Source: Pseudomonadota bacterium
GTDB taxonomy: Bacteria > SAR324 > XYD2-FULL-50-16 > JAHJRI01
Direction of reading: 5' to 3'
NCBI GenBank assembly: GCA_022360105.1
Contig: JAKSDL010000843.1
Coordinates: forward strand, 1 to 23,264
DNA: 23,264 nucleotides
Shown: positions 14,704 to 23,264 of the stretch, piece after piece
Layout of the letters: each line of letters starts with the position of its first letter
How positions within the stretch are numbered: position 1 is the first letter of the stretch
Translations under genes and position numbers: made by a program
The notes under the pieces: model-generated
Seen by the model: only the letters and a program-made list of their open reading frames with translations
Told to the model about the DNA's origin: nothing
The model's database searches: none

Positions 14704-15558
14704 TTACTCTAAGTCGGTAAACAGTGGTTGATGAATGTTATCAACATTCCGCAGCAGCACAGCAACTTCCTCTACTTTACTTAAATCCACTGCCGGAGTC
14801 AGGGTGACGGACTGAAACAACCCATACGGTTGTTTGTCTATTTTGTCTACTTTGCCAACTGGAAAACCCTTCGGAAAAACCCCTGCTAAGCCTGACGTTA
14901 CCACCTGATCGTCTTTGAAAATTTCCTGTCGCCTGGGTATACGCTTGATGGTAATGGTTCCATCCAGGGAACCGAAAGACATGGCTTTGGTTCTGGTTCG
15001 TTGGATCAGGACCGGAAACTGGGATCTGGAGTCTGTTATCATTTGCACAACTGACTGGTTGGCTGTGACAGACTGAATCTTGCCGATAATTCCTTCAGGT
15101 GAAACCACAGCAAAATTGGACCGAATCCCATCATCAGACCCTTTATTGATCACCAGCAGTTGAAAGAAGGGTTTCTTGACTTCAAATATCACTTCAGCGA
15201 ATACTTTGACATTCGGGTCTTTCTTTTTAAATTCAAGGATATCTCTTAATCGATCGTGCTCAAAACGTATTTCCCTGGCCCTGGCGTTTTCTTCCTCCAA
15301 TTCCCAGACCCTGGCCCAAAGCCTGTCATTTTCTTCCTTAACGTCGACCAGCCAAAGGTAACTATGCCAGGTTTCGGTTAAATTTCTTTTGATAAAGTGA
15401 AATGTGGCCTGAAACGGATAGGAAATGGTGTGAATGGTGGCACTATACCAGTTTTCAGATCTCTGAATTTCAACCTGGGTTGCCAGATAAAGCAGAAAAA
15501 ACAGGAAAATTACTACAATGGATATGCGAAGTCGGTTGTTCTTGATGAAGCGAAACAT
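14704..15558 (-). CDS. mreC: Rod shape-determining protein MreC
   Basis: A 284-residue single-pass protein. A membrane helix near residues 11-28 is followed by a coiled coil (about 65-95, rich in E/R and W: WLVDVKEENDRLWARVWELEEEN) and the two beta-barrel MreC domain with family elements FQLLVINKGSDDGIRSNFAVVSPEGIIGKI, SQFPVLI and GVFPKGFPVGKV. In the periplasm it organises PBP2 and RodA along the cell. Spacing of one base to mreD indicates an operon. It is separated from mreB by 110 bases carrying strong inverted repeats, so it could be partly uncoupled from mreB expression. No Shine-Dalgarno is visible before the ATG. Length is normal. Confidence 0.93.
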   Translation of the reverse strand: MFRFIKNNRLRISIVVIFLFFLLYLATQVEIQRSENWYSATIHTISYPFQATFHFIKRNLTETWHSYLWLVDVKEENDRLWARVWELEEENARAREIRFEHDRLRDILEFKKKDPNVKVFAEVIFEVKKPFFQLLVINKGSDDGIRSNFAVVSPEGIIGKIQSVTANQSVVQMITDSRSQFPVLIQRTRTKAMSFGSLDGTITIKRIPRRQEIFKDDQVVTSGLAGVFPKGFPVGKVDKIDKQPYGLFQSVTLTPAVDLSKVEEVAVLLRNVDNIHQPLFTDLE

Positions 15559-15598
15559 TAAGTTTTTTAGAAAAACCGTATTTTAGCAATACTATTGA

Positions 15599-15645
15599 CT
15601 TGAAGAATATCAAGATAACAACCCAGTGTTATCTTGAACGTTCAA
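15599..15645. repeat. Nested inverted repeats between mreB and mreC
   Basis: A perfect 11-bp stem is formed by TCAAGATAACA (15610-15620) and TGTTATCTTGA (15627-15637) around a six-base loop. It is flanked by CTTGA (15599-15603), which can alternatively pair with TCAAG at 15610-15614. The 12-base palindrome TTGAACGTTCAA (15634-15645) overlaps the other end. No T-run follows on the minus strand, so an mRNA-processing or stabilising hairpin, or an operator, fits better than a terminator. Confidence 0.6.
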
Positions 15646-15668
15646 AGGAAATGACCACCTGTAGAGAC

Positions 15669-16733
<1,065 letters not shown>

Positions 16734-16874
16734 TTAGGGACGGAATCATTAAAACATGTTGGCCTCAAAACAGCCCGTTTCCTTCCTCTACGTCAATGTA
16801 GTTCTCGTTTTGACTGTTTGGAAACCTTATTTAGCAGCAAATTTTTCTAAGGATGTTCACTCAAGAACCGCTCT

Positions 16875-16903
16875 AGTATCCTTTATAGCTGATCCAAACA
16901 CAA
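16875..16903 (-). promoter_or_regulatory. Possible mreB promoter
   Basis: On the minus strand TTGTGT (16898-16903) and GATACT (16875-16880) are separated by exactly 17 bases, giving a leader of about 160 bases for mreB. Spacing is ideal, hexamers fair. Confidence 0.35.
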
Positions 16904-17240
16904 CAAGTTATACCTGAATCAATTCACCAAATCAATCATGCAGTTTAAAAAAGTAGCTGTAAATCGTTATTTTAAGTAATTTAACAAGAAGCCCTCCTTG
17001 TGAGGCCCGATAAATTCATGAGTCGTCCTCGGAAAAATAATCCAAGCAAAAACATATATTATGGATTAGTTGTTTGTTTTTTAGACGTTTTTTCGGTTGT
17101 GACAAAGGTCAAACCTTTTGTCTTGTATTTTTGTTGATTCTTCGTAAAATGAGCCTAATCTTTTTATCGAGTTATTGAGATATACTATGAAAGTAGTGAT
17201 AGCAGCGGATGTGGTATCACCAAAAAACGACCCTTGGCTA

Positions 17241-17270
17241 TTGCAATAGAAAAAAAATAAAGGCTATACT
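17241..17270 (+). promoter_or_regulatory. Promoter for the SNF2 gene
   Basis: TTGCAA (17241-17246) and TATACT (17265-17270) are separated by 18 bases, with an A-rich spacer. The start would be near 17277, about 90 bases before the GTG at 17369. Confidence 0.5.
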
Positions 17271-17368
17271 CAAAAGCGATTCTTTATTTAGAAAACGAAT
17301 CATTTATATCTCACCGACCCTCCATTGTTTTTGGGCTATCTAGCTAAATTCATAAAGTTTTTTTCACT

Positions 17369-20300
17369 GTGGGCAAATTAACATCATCGCACCCGATCGT
17401 CAAAGCAATCAAAAAATCGAAGAATATTTCCGCTCCTTTGGCAAGGGAATTTGTAAGATTTCTTGCTGATTTCGAAGATTGGGAAGGTCAGGCGATTTAT
17501 CTTTTGGAGGACAAAGGAGAAAAGATTGAAAACATCGTTGAGGACCTGTTTGATGTACCTATCAAAGATCAGCCCAAATGGAAAAAGCCAAAAAACAAAC
17601 CGGTACTGGAAGAAGCGACGTTCGATCAGTTCTCAATCGGGCCCGAATTTGCCAAATTAAGCAAGGATATCCTCCCGGCAGACTATTATCCGCAGTTTTC
17701 CTTTAAGGACTGGAAACAGGAACACGGGTTTGATTCCATCCCTGTCGAGGTGGGTGATATTCATACGATCATTCGTTTCACGCAAATTATCGCACCGGAC
17801 AGCGAAGAGAAATTTCTCTGGTCGTTTAACCGTGCCAGATACGGAATTCGGGGTTGGGGCAACGAGAAGCCGATAAAGTCCATATCCAAATCACTGCTGG
17901 ATAACAACAACAATCCGGGCTGGGTGATCAAAACCTTTCTGGATGAAAATAAGCTGATAACCGATACCGAGCACGAATACAACGAAGAAGAGGTTCCCAA
18001 TCCCCTGGTGCTTTCTTCACGGGATACTCATAGCCTGCTTTTCCTGTTGCTCGGTCATCCCTTCACTTTCTATTCGGATAATACGGAGCCAATCAGGAAC
18101 TCCTTCAAACAGGTGGAATTCGACATTAATGTCCACATTCTTCCTAACCACCGAATACTGGCCGGAATATTCTATCATTATGAAAATGATAACAGGCTTC
18201 CGATTATTACGGATGAATTTGTAGATCGCGGTCTGATTCTCTATGGTTTACCGAAAGCGATCATATTCGACTCCAAGTATTATGAGATTCTTCCCACACC
18301 GATTCCTGCGCCCATGATCAAGGATTCCTTCAAAGGAGTTCTGATATCGAATGATGAATGGGAGACATTCCACAAAACCTGGCAGGAATGGTATCCGGAG
18401 AAGAAACTGACTATTATGGATCCCAAAAAGGTGGATCCCCCCAATTTCGAGGCCAGGGCTGTTAAAAATTGGAAATACTGGCTTACCATGCCGGAGAAAA
18501 AGGTTGAATTGTTCAATAATGAAGAAGACAAAACAACCATCATGCTGCATGAGGAAACCAAGCGTTTTAATACCAACCGGCTTGCGTTGAACATTGAAAA
18601 CTATGACGGAGAAAACTCCAAATTAAAAAACCCGTCTACCGCTCCAAAGGCAGCAAAGTTATTCCAGGTTATTGATACCATCTACCATCAGAAAAAAGTT
18701 GAAGACTTTTACGTGCTGGAAAGGCACGCCGCATCCCAGTTTTTAATGCTGGCTGAAGAGTACCCGTTTGCCGTGAATTTCAATGCTGAAAACCACATGA
18801 TCAATCCGGAAACATTGGACTTCAGAATCACGGTGATCAGAAATCCCAGTAATGAAAACCAGTACCTGTTAAAAGGTGAGATCGGCCACTTCGACAGCAA
18901 GAAAAAATTCCAACCTATGTTTAACCAGAGTGGAACTCCACCCAAAGCGATAGGTATGGCTCCAAGTTTCATTCTGAAAGATGAGCAACTGGTAAGAGTC
19001 GGCTCGATGATGAGCGGACGCTTGATTAATGATACGGTTTCGGGAGTCATCGTCGAAGAATCGGAAGTCAGTGATTTCTATTCGGCGGCCCTTCCTTACT
19101 TACGACAGCGAAACATTCAGATCCACGACCCCCAGGGGGTATTACGCGTTTCAGCCCTGTTTAATTACAAAATCAAGGGAAAGATGACCATCTGGGAAGT
19201 AAAAGGGATTTTGATGGGTCGACTGGATACCGTGATGGTAACAGGTATTGGAGAGCTTCCCTACCCGCTGGATCTCAATTCGGATGAATTTGAACAAACC
19301 CTGGATGGCAAGAAGTACAAAATACCCAAAGACCTGAACCAGGAAAAACGCTTGCGTGAAGAAATGCTGGAAGTTGGTTGGGTTGATGAAGGTGATGGCG
19401 ACTACTCCATGCGGGAAGACCACAGTCTGAAATTCGTGCTGGAAATATTACCTGCCCATGGGCAGGATTCCATGTTGATTTACCTGGGTGGCACCAAACT
19501 CAGACGCTGGAAGACCAAGAAACTTGTTCCTGTATTATCCACCTCCATCCAGTCCGGAATAGACTGGTTTGATGTGGATGTGACCATGACAGTCGATGGA
19601 GAGAGCTTCGATCTTAAAGAGATCGTAAAAATGTGGCAAAACAATGAACAAGCCATAGAGCTCCAATCCGGCGAAGGAGTTGCAGTTATCGATGGTGATT
19701 GGATTGCCAGGTACGCTCCTATTCTGAACAGACTGATTCAGACCTCCAAAGAAAAAGGCGTGGACCCGACCAAGGCTATTGAAGAAGCCATGAGCGAAGA
19801 GGAAGCTAAAAATGCCGAAAAACTCAAAGTGGATAAATTCCAGATTGGTCTGCTGAGTGAATTGGAAAGCATTGCCTCCGAGCGCCAAAGCGATGAGGAA
19901 TGGGACAAGATTCTTAAAAAGATCAGCTCTTTCAAAGGTGTTAAATCTCAGCGCATTCCCAAAGAGATTAAAGGAACCTTGCGGGGTTACCAAAAAGAAG
20001 GTGTTAACTGGCTTTGTTTCCTGAATGATTTTAACTTTGGCGGCATCCTTGCTGATGATATGGGTCTTGGAAAAACGCTGCAAACCCTGGCCTTCCTGGC
20101 AATACTCAAAAAGAAACGCATCAAGAAACCAAATTTAGTGATTGCGCCCACATCTGTTGTAACGAATTGGATGGCCGAAGTTGAAAAGTTCGTTCCCCAC
20201 TTCAAGGCTGTTCTGCTGCATGGTCAAAAACGGAAGGAACACTATGCGGAGGCAAAAAAATCGGATTTGATTATTACAACCTACGGTTTGTTACAGCGGG

Positions 20301-21379
20301 ATCTTGAATGGTTAAAATCGATAAAATTTCAAACCATCATCCTTGATGAAGCACAAAATATTAAGAATGCCAGGTCCAAAACCGCTCAGGCTGTAATGAT
20401 GCTGGACGGTAAACAAAGACTGACACTGACCGGAACGCCGATCGAAAACTCCGTCATTGAACTATGGTCGCAGTTTAACTTTCTCATGCCCGGATTTTTT
20501 GGCAGCATGAAGGACTTTGAGCGTGATTATATCCGTCCCAAAGGTAGAAGAGGATTTAAAAAGAAACGTCCCGATCATGGCTTACTGCGCAGGCAAACCA
20601 GACCATTTATTTTGAGGCGTTTAAAGCAGGACGTTGCCAAAGAACTGCCTCCAAAGACAGAACAAACCCTGTTTTGCGAAATGCACGCTCCGCAAAAAAA
20701 ACTGTACAATTCTGTATTGAAGATTGTGCACCAGCAGGTAAAGGAAAAGATTTCAGCCGGTGGAGTCAAAGGGGCGAAAATAGCTATTTTTGATGCCTTA
20801 TTAAAACTCAGGCAAATCTGCTGTGATCCGAGATTAAGCTCGCTTGCCGGTGTTGACCCTCCGGCCAGCGCAAAATTTAACCTTTTTATTGAAACCGTTG
20901 CGGATATCGTTGGGGAGGGACACAGGGTTTTAGTGTTCAGTCAATTTGTGAAAATGCTGAACCTTATGCATGAGGATTTAAAGAAAGCCGGTATTCCTTT
21001 TTTGCAATTGGATGGAAGCAGCAAGAACAGGGATACCTTGGTCGCAAAATTTCAGCAGAGTGACGCCTATCCGGTATTCCTTATCAGTCTCAAAGCCGGT
21101 GGAACCGGAATAAACCTTACTGCGGCAGACTATGTCATTCACTATGATCCCTGGTGGAATCCTGCCGTGGAATCACAAGCAACAGACAGGGCCTATAGAA
21201 TTGGCCAGAAAAATCATCTGTTCGTTTACAAGCTGATCACCCGGAACAGTATTGAAGAGAAAATTGTAGAACTTCAAAAGAAAAAACAGGCTTTGGCCGA
21301 CAATATTGTAGGCGCATCCGATTCACTGGAAGAGATGCTGAATATGGATGACCTCAACGAATTGTTTACACCGTCTTGA
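17369..21379 (+). CDS. Large SNF2-family DNA-dependent ATPase
   Basis: A 1336-residue protein. The C-terminal third is a complete SWI2/SNF2 motor: LRGYQKEGVNWL at 871, Walker A DDMGLGKT (896-903), motif Ia IAPTSVVTNW, DEAQ (993-996), motif III LTGTPIEN, VFSQFVKML and LKAGGTGINLTAADYVIHYDPWWNP, and motif VI QATDRAYRIGQ (1270-1280). Such motors translocate on duplex DNA and remodel protein-DNA or RNA-polymerase complexes; no helicase activity should be assumed. The first 860 residues are not a domain I recognise, are acidic and Trp/Lys-rich, and lack an evident SWIM Cys/His cluster; they may contain a bacterial SNF2-associated region just before the motor. Start is GTG at 17369 without a Shine-Dalgarno, chosen because no earlier or nearby alternative start fits. 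It is monocistronic by appearance, with greA 178 bases downstream. A restriction, phage-defence or housekeeping role cannot be decided; no methylase or nuclease adjoins it. Confidence 0.92.
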   Translation: MGKLTSSHPIVKAIKKSKNISAPLAREFVRFLADFEDWEGQAIYLLEDKGEKIENIVEDLFDVPIKDQPKWKKPKNKPVLEEATFDQFSIGPEFAKLSKDILPADYYPQFSFKDWKQEHGFDSIPVEVGDIHTIIRFTQIIAPDSEEKFLWSFNRARYGIRGWGNEKPIKSISKSLLDNNNNPGWVIKTFLDENKLITDTEHEYNEEEVPNPLVLSSRDTHSLLFLLLGHPFTFYSDNTEPIRNSFKQVEFDINVHILPNHRILAGIFYHYENDNRLPIITDEFVDRGLILYGLPKAIIFDSKYYEILPTPIPAPMIKDSFKGVLISNDEWETFHKTWQEWYPEKKLTIMDPKKVDPPNFEARAVKNWKYWLTMPEKKVELFNNEEDKTTIMLHEETKRFNTNRLALNIENYDGENSKLKNPSTAPKAAKLFQVIDTIYHQKKVEDFYVLERHAASQFLMLAEEYPFAVNFNAENHMINPETLDFRITVIRNPSNENQYLLKGEIGHFDSKKKFQPMFNQSGTPPKAIGMAPSFILKDEQLVRVGSMMSGRLINDTVSGVIVEESEVSDFYSAALPYLRQRNIQIHDPQGVLRVSALFNYKIKGKMTIWEVKGILMGRLDTVMVTGIGELPYPLDLNSDEFEQTLDGKKYKIPKDLNQEKRLREEMLEVGWVDEGDGDYSMREDHSLKFVLEILPAHGQDSMLIYLGGTKLRRWKTKKLVPVLSTSIQSGIDWFDVDVTMTVDGESFDLKEIVKMWQNNEQAIELQSGEGVAVIDGDWIARYAPILNRLIQTSKEKGVDPTKAIEEAMSEEEAKNAEKLKVDKFQIGLLSELESIASERQSDEEWDKILKKISSFKGVKSQRIPKEIKGTLRGYQKEGVNWLCFLNDFNFGGILADDMGLGKTLQTLAFLAILKKKRIKKPNLVIAPTSVVTNWMAEVEKFVPHFKAVLLHGQKRKEHYAEAKKSDLIITTYGLLQRDLEWLKSIKFQTIILDEAQNIKNARSKTAQAVMMLDGKQRLTLTGTPIENSVIELWSQFNFLMPGFFGSMKDFERDYIRPKGRRGFKKKRPDHGLLRRQTRPFILRRLKQDVAKELPPKTEQTLFCEMHAPQKKLYNSVLKIVHQQVKEKISAGGVKGAKIAIFDALLKLRQICCDPRLSSLAGVDPPASAKFNLFIETVADIVGEGHRVLVFSQFVKMLNLMHEDLKKAGIPFLQLDGSSKNRDTLVAKFQQSDAYPVFLISLKAGGTGINLTAADYVIHYDPWWNPAVESQATDRAYRIGQKNHLFVYKLITRNSIEEKIVELQKKKQALADNIVGASDSLEEMLNMDDLNELFTPS

Positions 21380-21444
21380 CAACACAAATCTGCATTTAAT
21401 CGTTACGCGTTAACAATCCTCATTTCAATTAGACTTGAATTAAT

Positions 21445-21476
21445 AAAAAAGTGCTTTAAAATCTTTGGAAAAGCAC
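21445..21476 (-). terminator. Terminator-like hairpin oriented for the minus strand
   Basis: GTGCTTT (21451-21457) pairs with AAAGCAC (21470-21476) around a 12-base loop. The A-run at 21445-21450 becomes a T-run after the stem on the minus strand, so it looks like a weak intrinsic terminator for leftward transcripts. On the plus strand, where the neighbouring genes lie, no T-run follows. Confidence 0.35.
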
Positions 21477-21487
21477 CTTCCAGTCTA

Positions 21488-21516
21488 TTGCCAAATATCA
21501 AAATTCCCGATTTAAT
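21488..21516 (+). promoter_or_regulatory. Promoter for greA
   Basis: TTGCCA (21488-21493) and TTTAAT (21511-21516) are separated by 17 bases, giving a leader of about 35 bases before the ATG at 21558. An AGGA motif precedes the start codon. Confidence 0.5.
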
Positions 21517-21557
21517 AATCAATTCAAGGTTACAACTATCTGTCAAAGGAAAATACT

Positions 21558-22031
21558 ATGGATCGAAAGCCAATCACTGCAAAAGGATACAAAAAATTGC
21601 AGGAAGAATTAAGCCAGTTAATCAAAGAAGAGCGACCTAAAATTATTAATGATATCGCTGTTGCAAGATCCCACGGAGACCTGAAGGAAAACGCCGAATA
21701 CCATGCCGCCAAGGAAAAACAGGGTTTCATTGAAGGAAGGATTCAACATTTGAATGCTATTATCGCTGATTCCGAAGTAGTTGATGTCTCCAAAACCGAA
21801 GCTGACGATGTTAGATTCGGAGCAACGGTTACTTATGAAGATTTAGATTCCGGCGAGACAGCCAGCTGGAAAATTGTTGGTGAAGAGGAAACTGATATTG
21901 AAAACAGGGAAATCTCCATTAAGTCACCTATTGCTCAATCCTTATTAGGCAAGGAAGAAGGTGATGAAGTAGTGTTAAGAGTACCGAAAGGGTCCATTGA
22001 AGTTGAAATCATCTCGGTTGAATATAAGTGA
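21558..22031 (+). CDS. greA: Transcription elongation factor GreA
   Basis: A 157-residue factor that enters the RNA polymerase secondary channel and stimulates cleavage of backtracked transcripts. The N-terminal coiled coil (about 8-75) carries the conserved tip GDLKENAEYHAAKE, with acidic D41 and E44 that coordinate the catalytic metal. The C-terminal FKBP-like domain includes VRFGATVTYEDLDSG, ISIKSPIAQSLLGKEEGDEV and VPKGSIEVEIISVEY. Length is the standard 157-158. It has its own promoter and ribosome site and is separated by about 110 bases from the downstream TolQ-like gene. No change in key residues is seen. Confidence 0.98.
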   Translation: MDRKPITAKGYKKLQEELSQLIKEERPKIINDIAVARSHGDLKENAEYHAAKEKQGFIEGRIQHLNAIIADSEVVDVSKTEADDVRFGATVTYEDLDSGETASWKIVGEEETDIENREISIKSPIAQSLLGKEEGDEVVLRVPKGSIEVEIISVEYK

Positions 22032-22038
22032 TTTTAAA

Positions 22039-22077
22039 GAGAAGATTTAACTTCTCGCATTTGCACCACTTGCAAAT
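22039..22077 (+). other. Tandem hairpins after greA
   Basis: GAGAAG/CTTCTC (22039-22056) and ATTTGCA/TGCAAAT (22059-22077) form two adjacent stems starting 7 bases after the greA stop. Neither is followed by a T-run, so they may protect or process the transcript end, or act as a weak terminator. Confidence 0.4.
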
Positions 22078-22144
22078 GGTGATTAAATGACATAGTAAGA
22101 GGTTTTATACTACGAAAAATGTTATAAATTTAAAAGGTTAGGGA

Positions 22145-22876
22145 ATGACAGAACCTATCACACAATTATCAGGCAATTCATTTTTAACGATCATTTTGCA
22201 GGGCGGTGTCATATCGGTTGCGATTTTAGCTGTGTTATTGTTCATGTCGGTGTTGTCCTGGGCGGTTATCGGATGGAAATGGATGAACTTCCGGGTGGCT
22301 GTCAAGCAAGCCGGAGAGTTCCTTAAAAACCTTAACCTTACCAAAGGCGCGGCAGAAGCCAAACAACGTGCTGAAGCCAATATCTCCACCTACTACGCAA
22401 AGGAATTTCAAGCTGCTTACCTCGAATATGTCGAGACTTATCGCAGACAAAAACAGGTGTTGAACCCTGATGAAAAACCCGATTTTTTACTAAGGGTTGA
22501 GCGGAGCATCGAAAAATGTATTCTCAATGAAAGTCTCGATTTCGAAAAATCACTGGTCATTTTGGCAACAATCAGTAGTTCCGCACCATTCATTGGTCTT
22601 TTCGGAACAGTAACCGGAATCATCGACGCATTTTACAGCATCGGCTCCCAAGGAGCTGCCAGTATAGCTGTCGTGGCTCCTGGTATTTCTGCGGCATTGG
22701 TAGCTACAGCATTCGGATTGTTTGCCGCTATCCCCGCATTGATGGCTTACAACGTATTCCGCAATAAATCTCGAATAATCAGGCAACAGATGGAGGCTTT
22801 TGGCTTCGATCTGATCAATCTCTTCGATAGAGAGTATACAAAAGCTGTCACCCACTCCAAGTCAACCAGGAAATGA
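22145..22876 (+). CDS. MotA/TolQ/ExbB-family proton-channel protein
   Basis: A 243-residue inner-membrane protein. The first helix (about 13-45) is followed by a cytoplasmic loop and two C-terminal helices with the family core ISSSAPFIGLFGTVTGIIDAFYSIG and VVAPGISAALVATAFGLFAAIPALMAYNVF. The conserved GLFGTV, the Thr/Ser residues lining the channel and the AIPA turn are present. With its TolR/ExbD partner it converts proton motive force into mechanical work on the envelope, either for Tol-Pal outer-membrane constriction or for TonB-dependent uptake. The partner gene follows after 25 bases. Which system it belongs to cannot be decided because tolA/tonB, tolB and pal would lie beyond the window; the form is somewhat closer to TolQ. 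Confidence 0.9.
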   Translation: MTEPITQLSGNSFLTIILQGGVISVAILAVLLFMSVLSWAVIGWKWMNFRVAVKQAGEFLKNLNLTKGAAEAKQRAEANISTYYAKEFQAAYLEYVETYRRQKQVLNPDEKPDFLLRVERSIEKCILNESLDFEKSLVILATISSSAPFIGLFGTVTGIIDAFYSIGSQGAASIAVVAPGISAALVATAFGLFAAIPALMAYNVFRNKSRIIRQQMEAFGFDLINLFDREYTKAVTHSKSTRK

Positions 22877-22901
22877 GCTAGGATTCTACGGAGGATGCAC
22901 C

Positions 22902-23264
22902 ATGCTGAAAAAAAGACCCGAAGAACAGGAGCCAATCAGCGAAATTAACGTAACACCGTTTGTGGATGTGCTGCTGGTACTACTTGTTATTTTTATGATC
23001 ACCGCACCCTTGTTTTACAAGGCAATTGATGTGCAATTGCCAAAAGAAACCCTGAGATCATCAAATATAAAAGATGCCAGAAAATTTGTAATAACCATCA
23101 ACAAAAACGGAACCTATCTAATCAAAGGAAAACGCTACACCCCCAAAAACCTACTTAAGGAAGCCTTGGTCTGGAAGGAAAATAATCCAGGCAAAACCAC
23201 TTTTGTCGAAGCTGACAGAAGAGTTGACTGGGAGAAAATCGCCGGTCTGATGGTGATGTTAAAA
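22902..23264 (+). CDS. TolR/ExbD-family protein, cut by the window end
   Basis: The first 121 residues of a biopolymer transporter are seen and the frame is open to the last base. A short basic, Glu-rich cytoplasmic tail leads to ISEINVTPFVDVLLVLLVIFMITAP, with D22 in the membrane helix as the conserved proton-carrying Asp. A periplasmic domain follows, with the strands FVITINKNGTYLIKGKRYT and the TTFVEADRRVDWEKIAGLM segment, as in ExbD/TolR. GGAGG lies eight bases before the ATG. It forms the stator pair with the protein encoded just upstream. Only about 15-25 C-terminal residues should be missing, judging by family length. Confidence 0.93.
   Translation, partial: MLKKRPEEQEPISEINVTPFVDVLLVLLVIFMITAPLFYKAIDVQLPKETLRSSNIKDARKFVITINKNGTYLIKGKRYTPKNLLKEALVWKENNPGKTTFVEADRRVDWEKIAGLMVMLK

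Noticed and set aside
17187..17249. A 20-codon frame with ATG reading KVVIAADVVSP, resembling the start of a small kinase or stress protein
   Set aside because: It is far too short, has no ribosome site, and no matching sequence continues in another frame after the stop.
19535..20083. A 182-codon minus-strand frame inside the SNF2 gene
   Set aside because: It is a shadow of the highly constrained SNF2 coding strand; the Phe/His-rich product has no recognisable motif.

Overview
The window looks like chromosome from a Gram-negative, selenocysteine-using bacterium of roughly 43% GC. Evidence for an outer membrane is a lipoprotein, two predicted outer-membrane barrels and a TolQ/TolR (ExbB/ExbD) pair; a tRNA-Sec gene is present. 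The protein set (MreBCD, PBP2, Maf, GreA, HU, a propionyl-CoA-carboxylase-type carboxyltransferase, a large SNF2 protein) would suit a deltaproteobacterial-grade lineage such as SAR324, but that assignment is a guess. There is no IS element, CRISPR array, rRNA or phage module.

Layout: 1-413 has no gene. 414-4392 (+) is a run of carboxyltransferase, biotin-carboxylase-like protein, biotin carrier and HU-family protein. 4404-4652 (-) is an acyl-carrier-protein-like protein. 4948-6856 (+) is a tyrosine-recombinase-like protein followed by a lipoprotein esterase. 6853-8934 (-) is an orphan sensor histidine kinase. The gap after it holds a decayed fragment of a signalling-protein C-terminus (about 9004-9243). 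A small outer-membrane protein (9420, +) and tRNA-Sec (10254-10352, -) follow. 10517-16706 (-) carries the cell-shape cluster mreB-mreC-mreD-mrdA, then maf and a barrel protein. After a 660-base divergent gap come a 1336-residue SNF2 ATPase (+), greA (+), tolQ/exbB-like (+) and a tolR/exbD-like gene cut by the window end.

The most unusual thing is a local concentration of full-length, open reading frames that have lost catalytic residues. The biotin-carboxylase homologue lacks the metal-binding, bicarbonate-binding and biotin-chemistry residues (E276, E288, R292, E296 and R338 in E. coli numbering), although the carboxyltransferase and the biotinyl lysine next to it are intact. The ACP-like protein has Glu where the phosphopantetheine-bearing Ser36 should be. 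The tyrosine-recombinase homologue has Phe in place of the nucleophilic Tyr, Lys for the first Arg and Glu for the first His. These three lie within about 4 kb (1989-5856) and read as retained pseudoenzymes rather than decaying genes. The biotin-enzyme module is the best candidate for a system whose function is not the textbook one.
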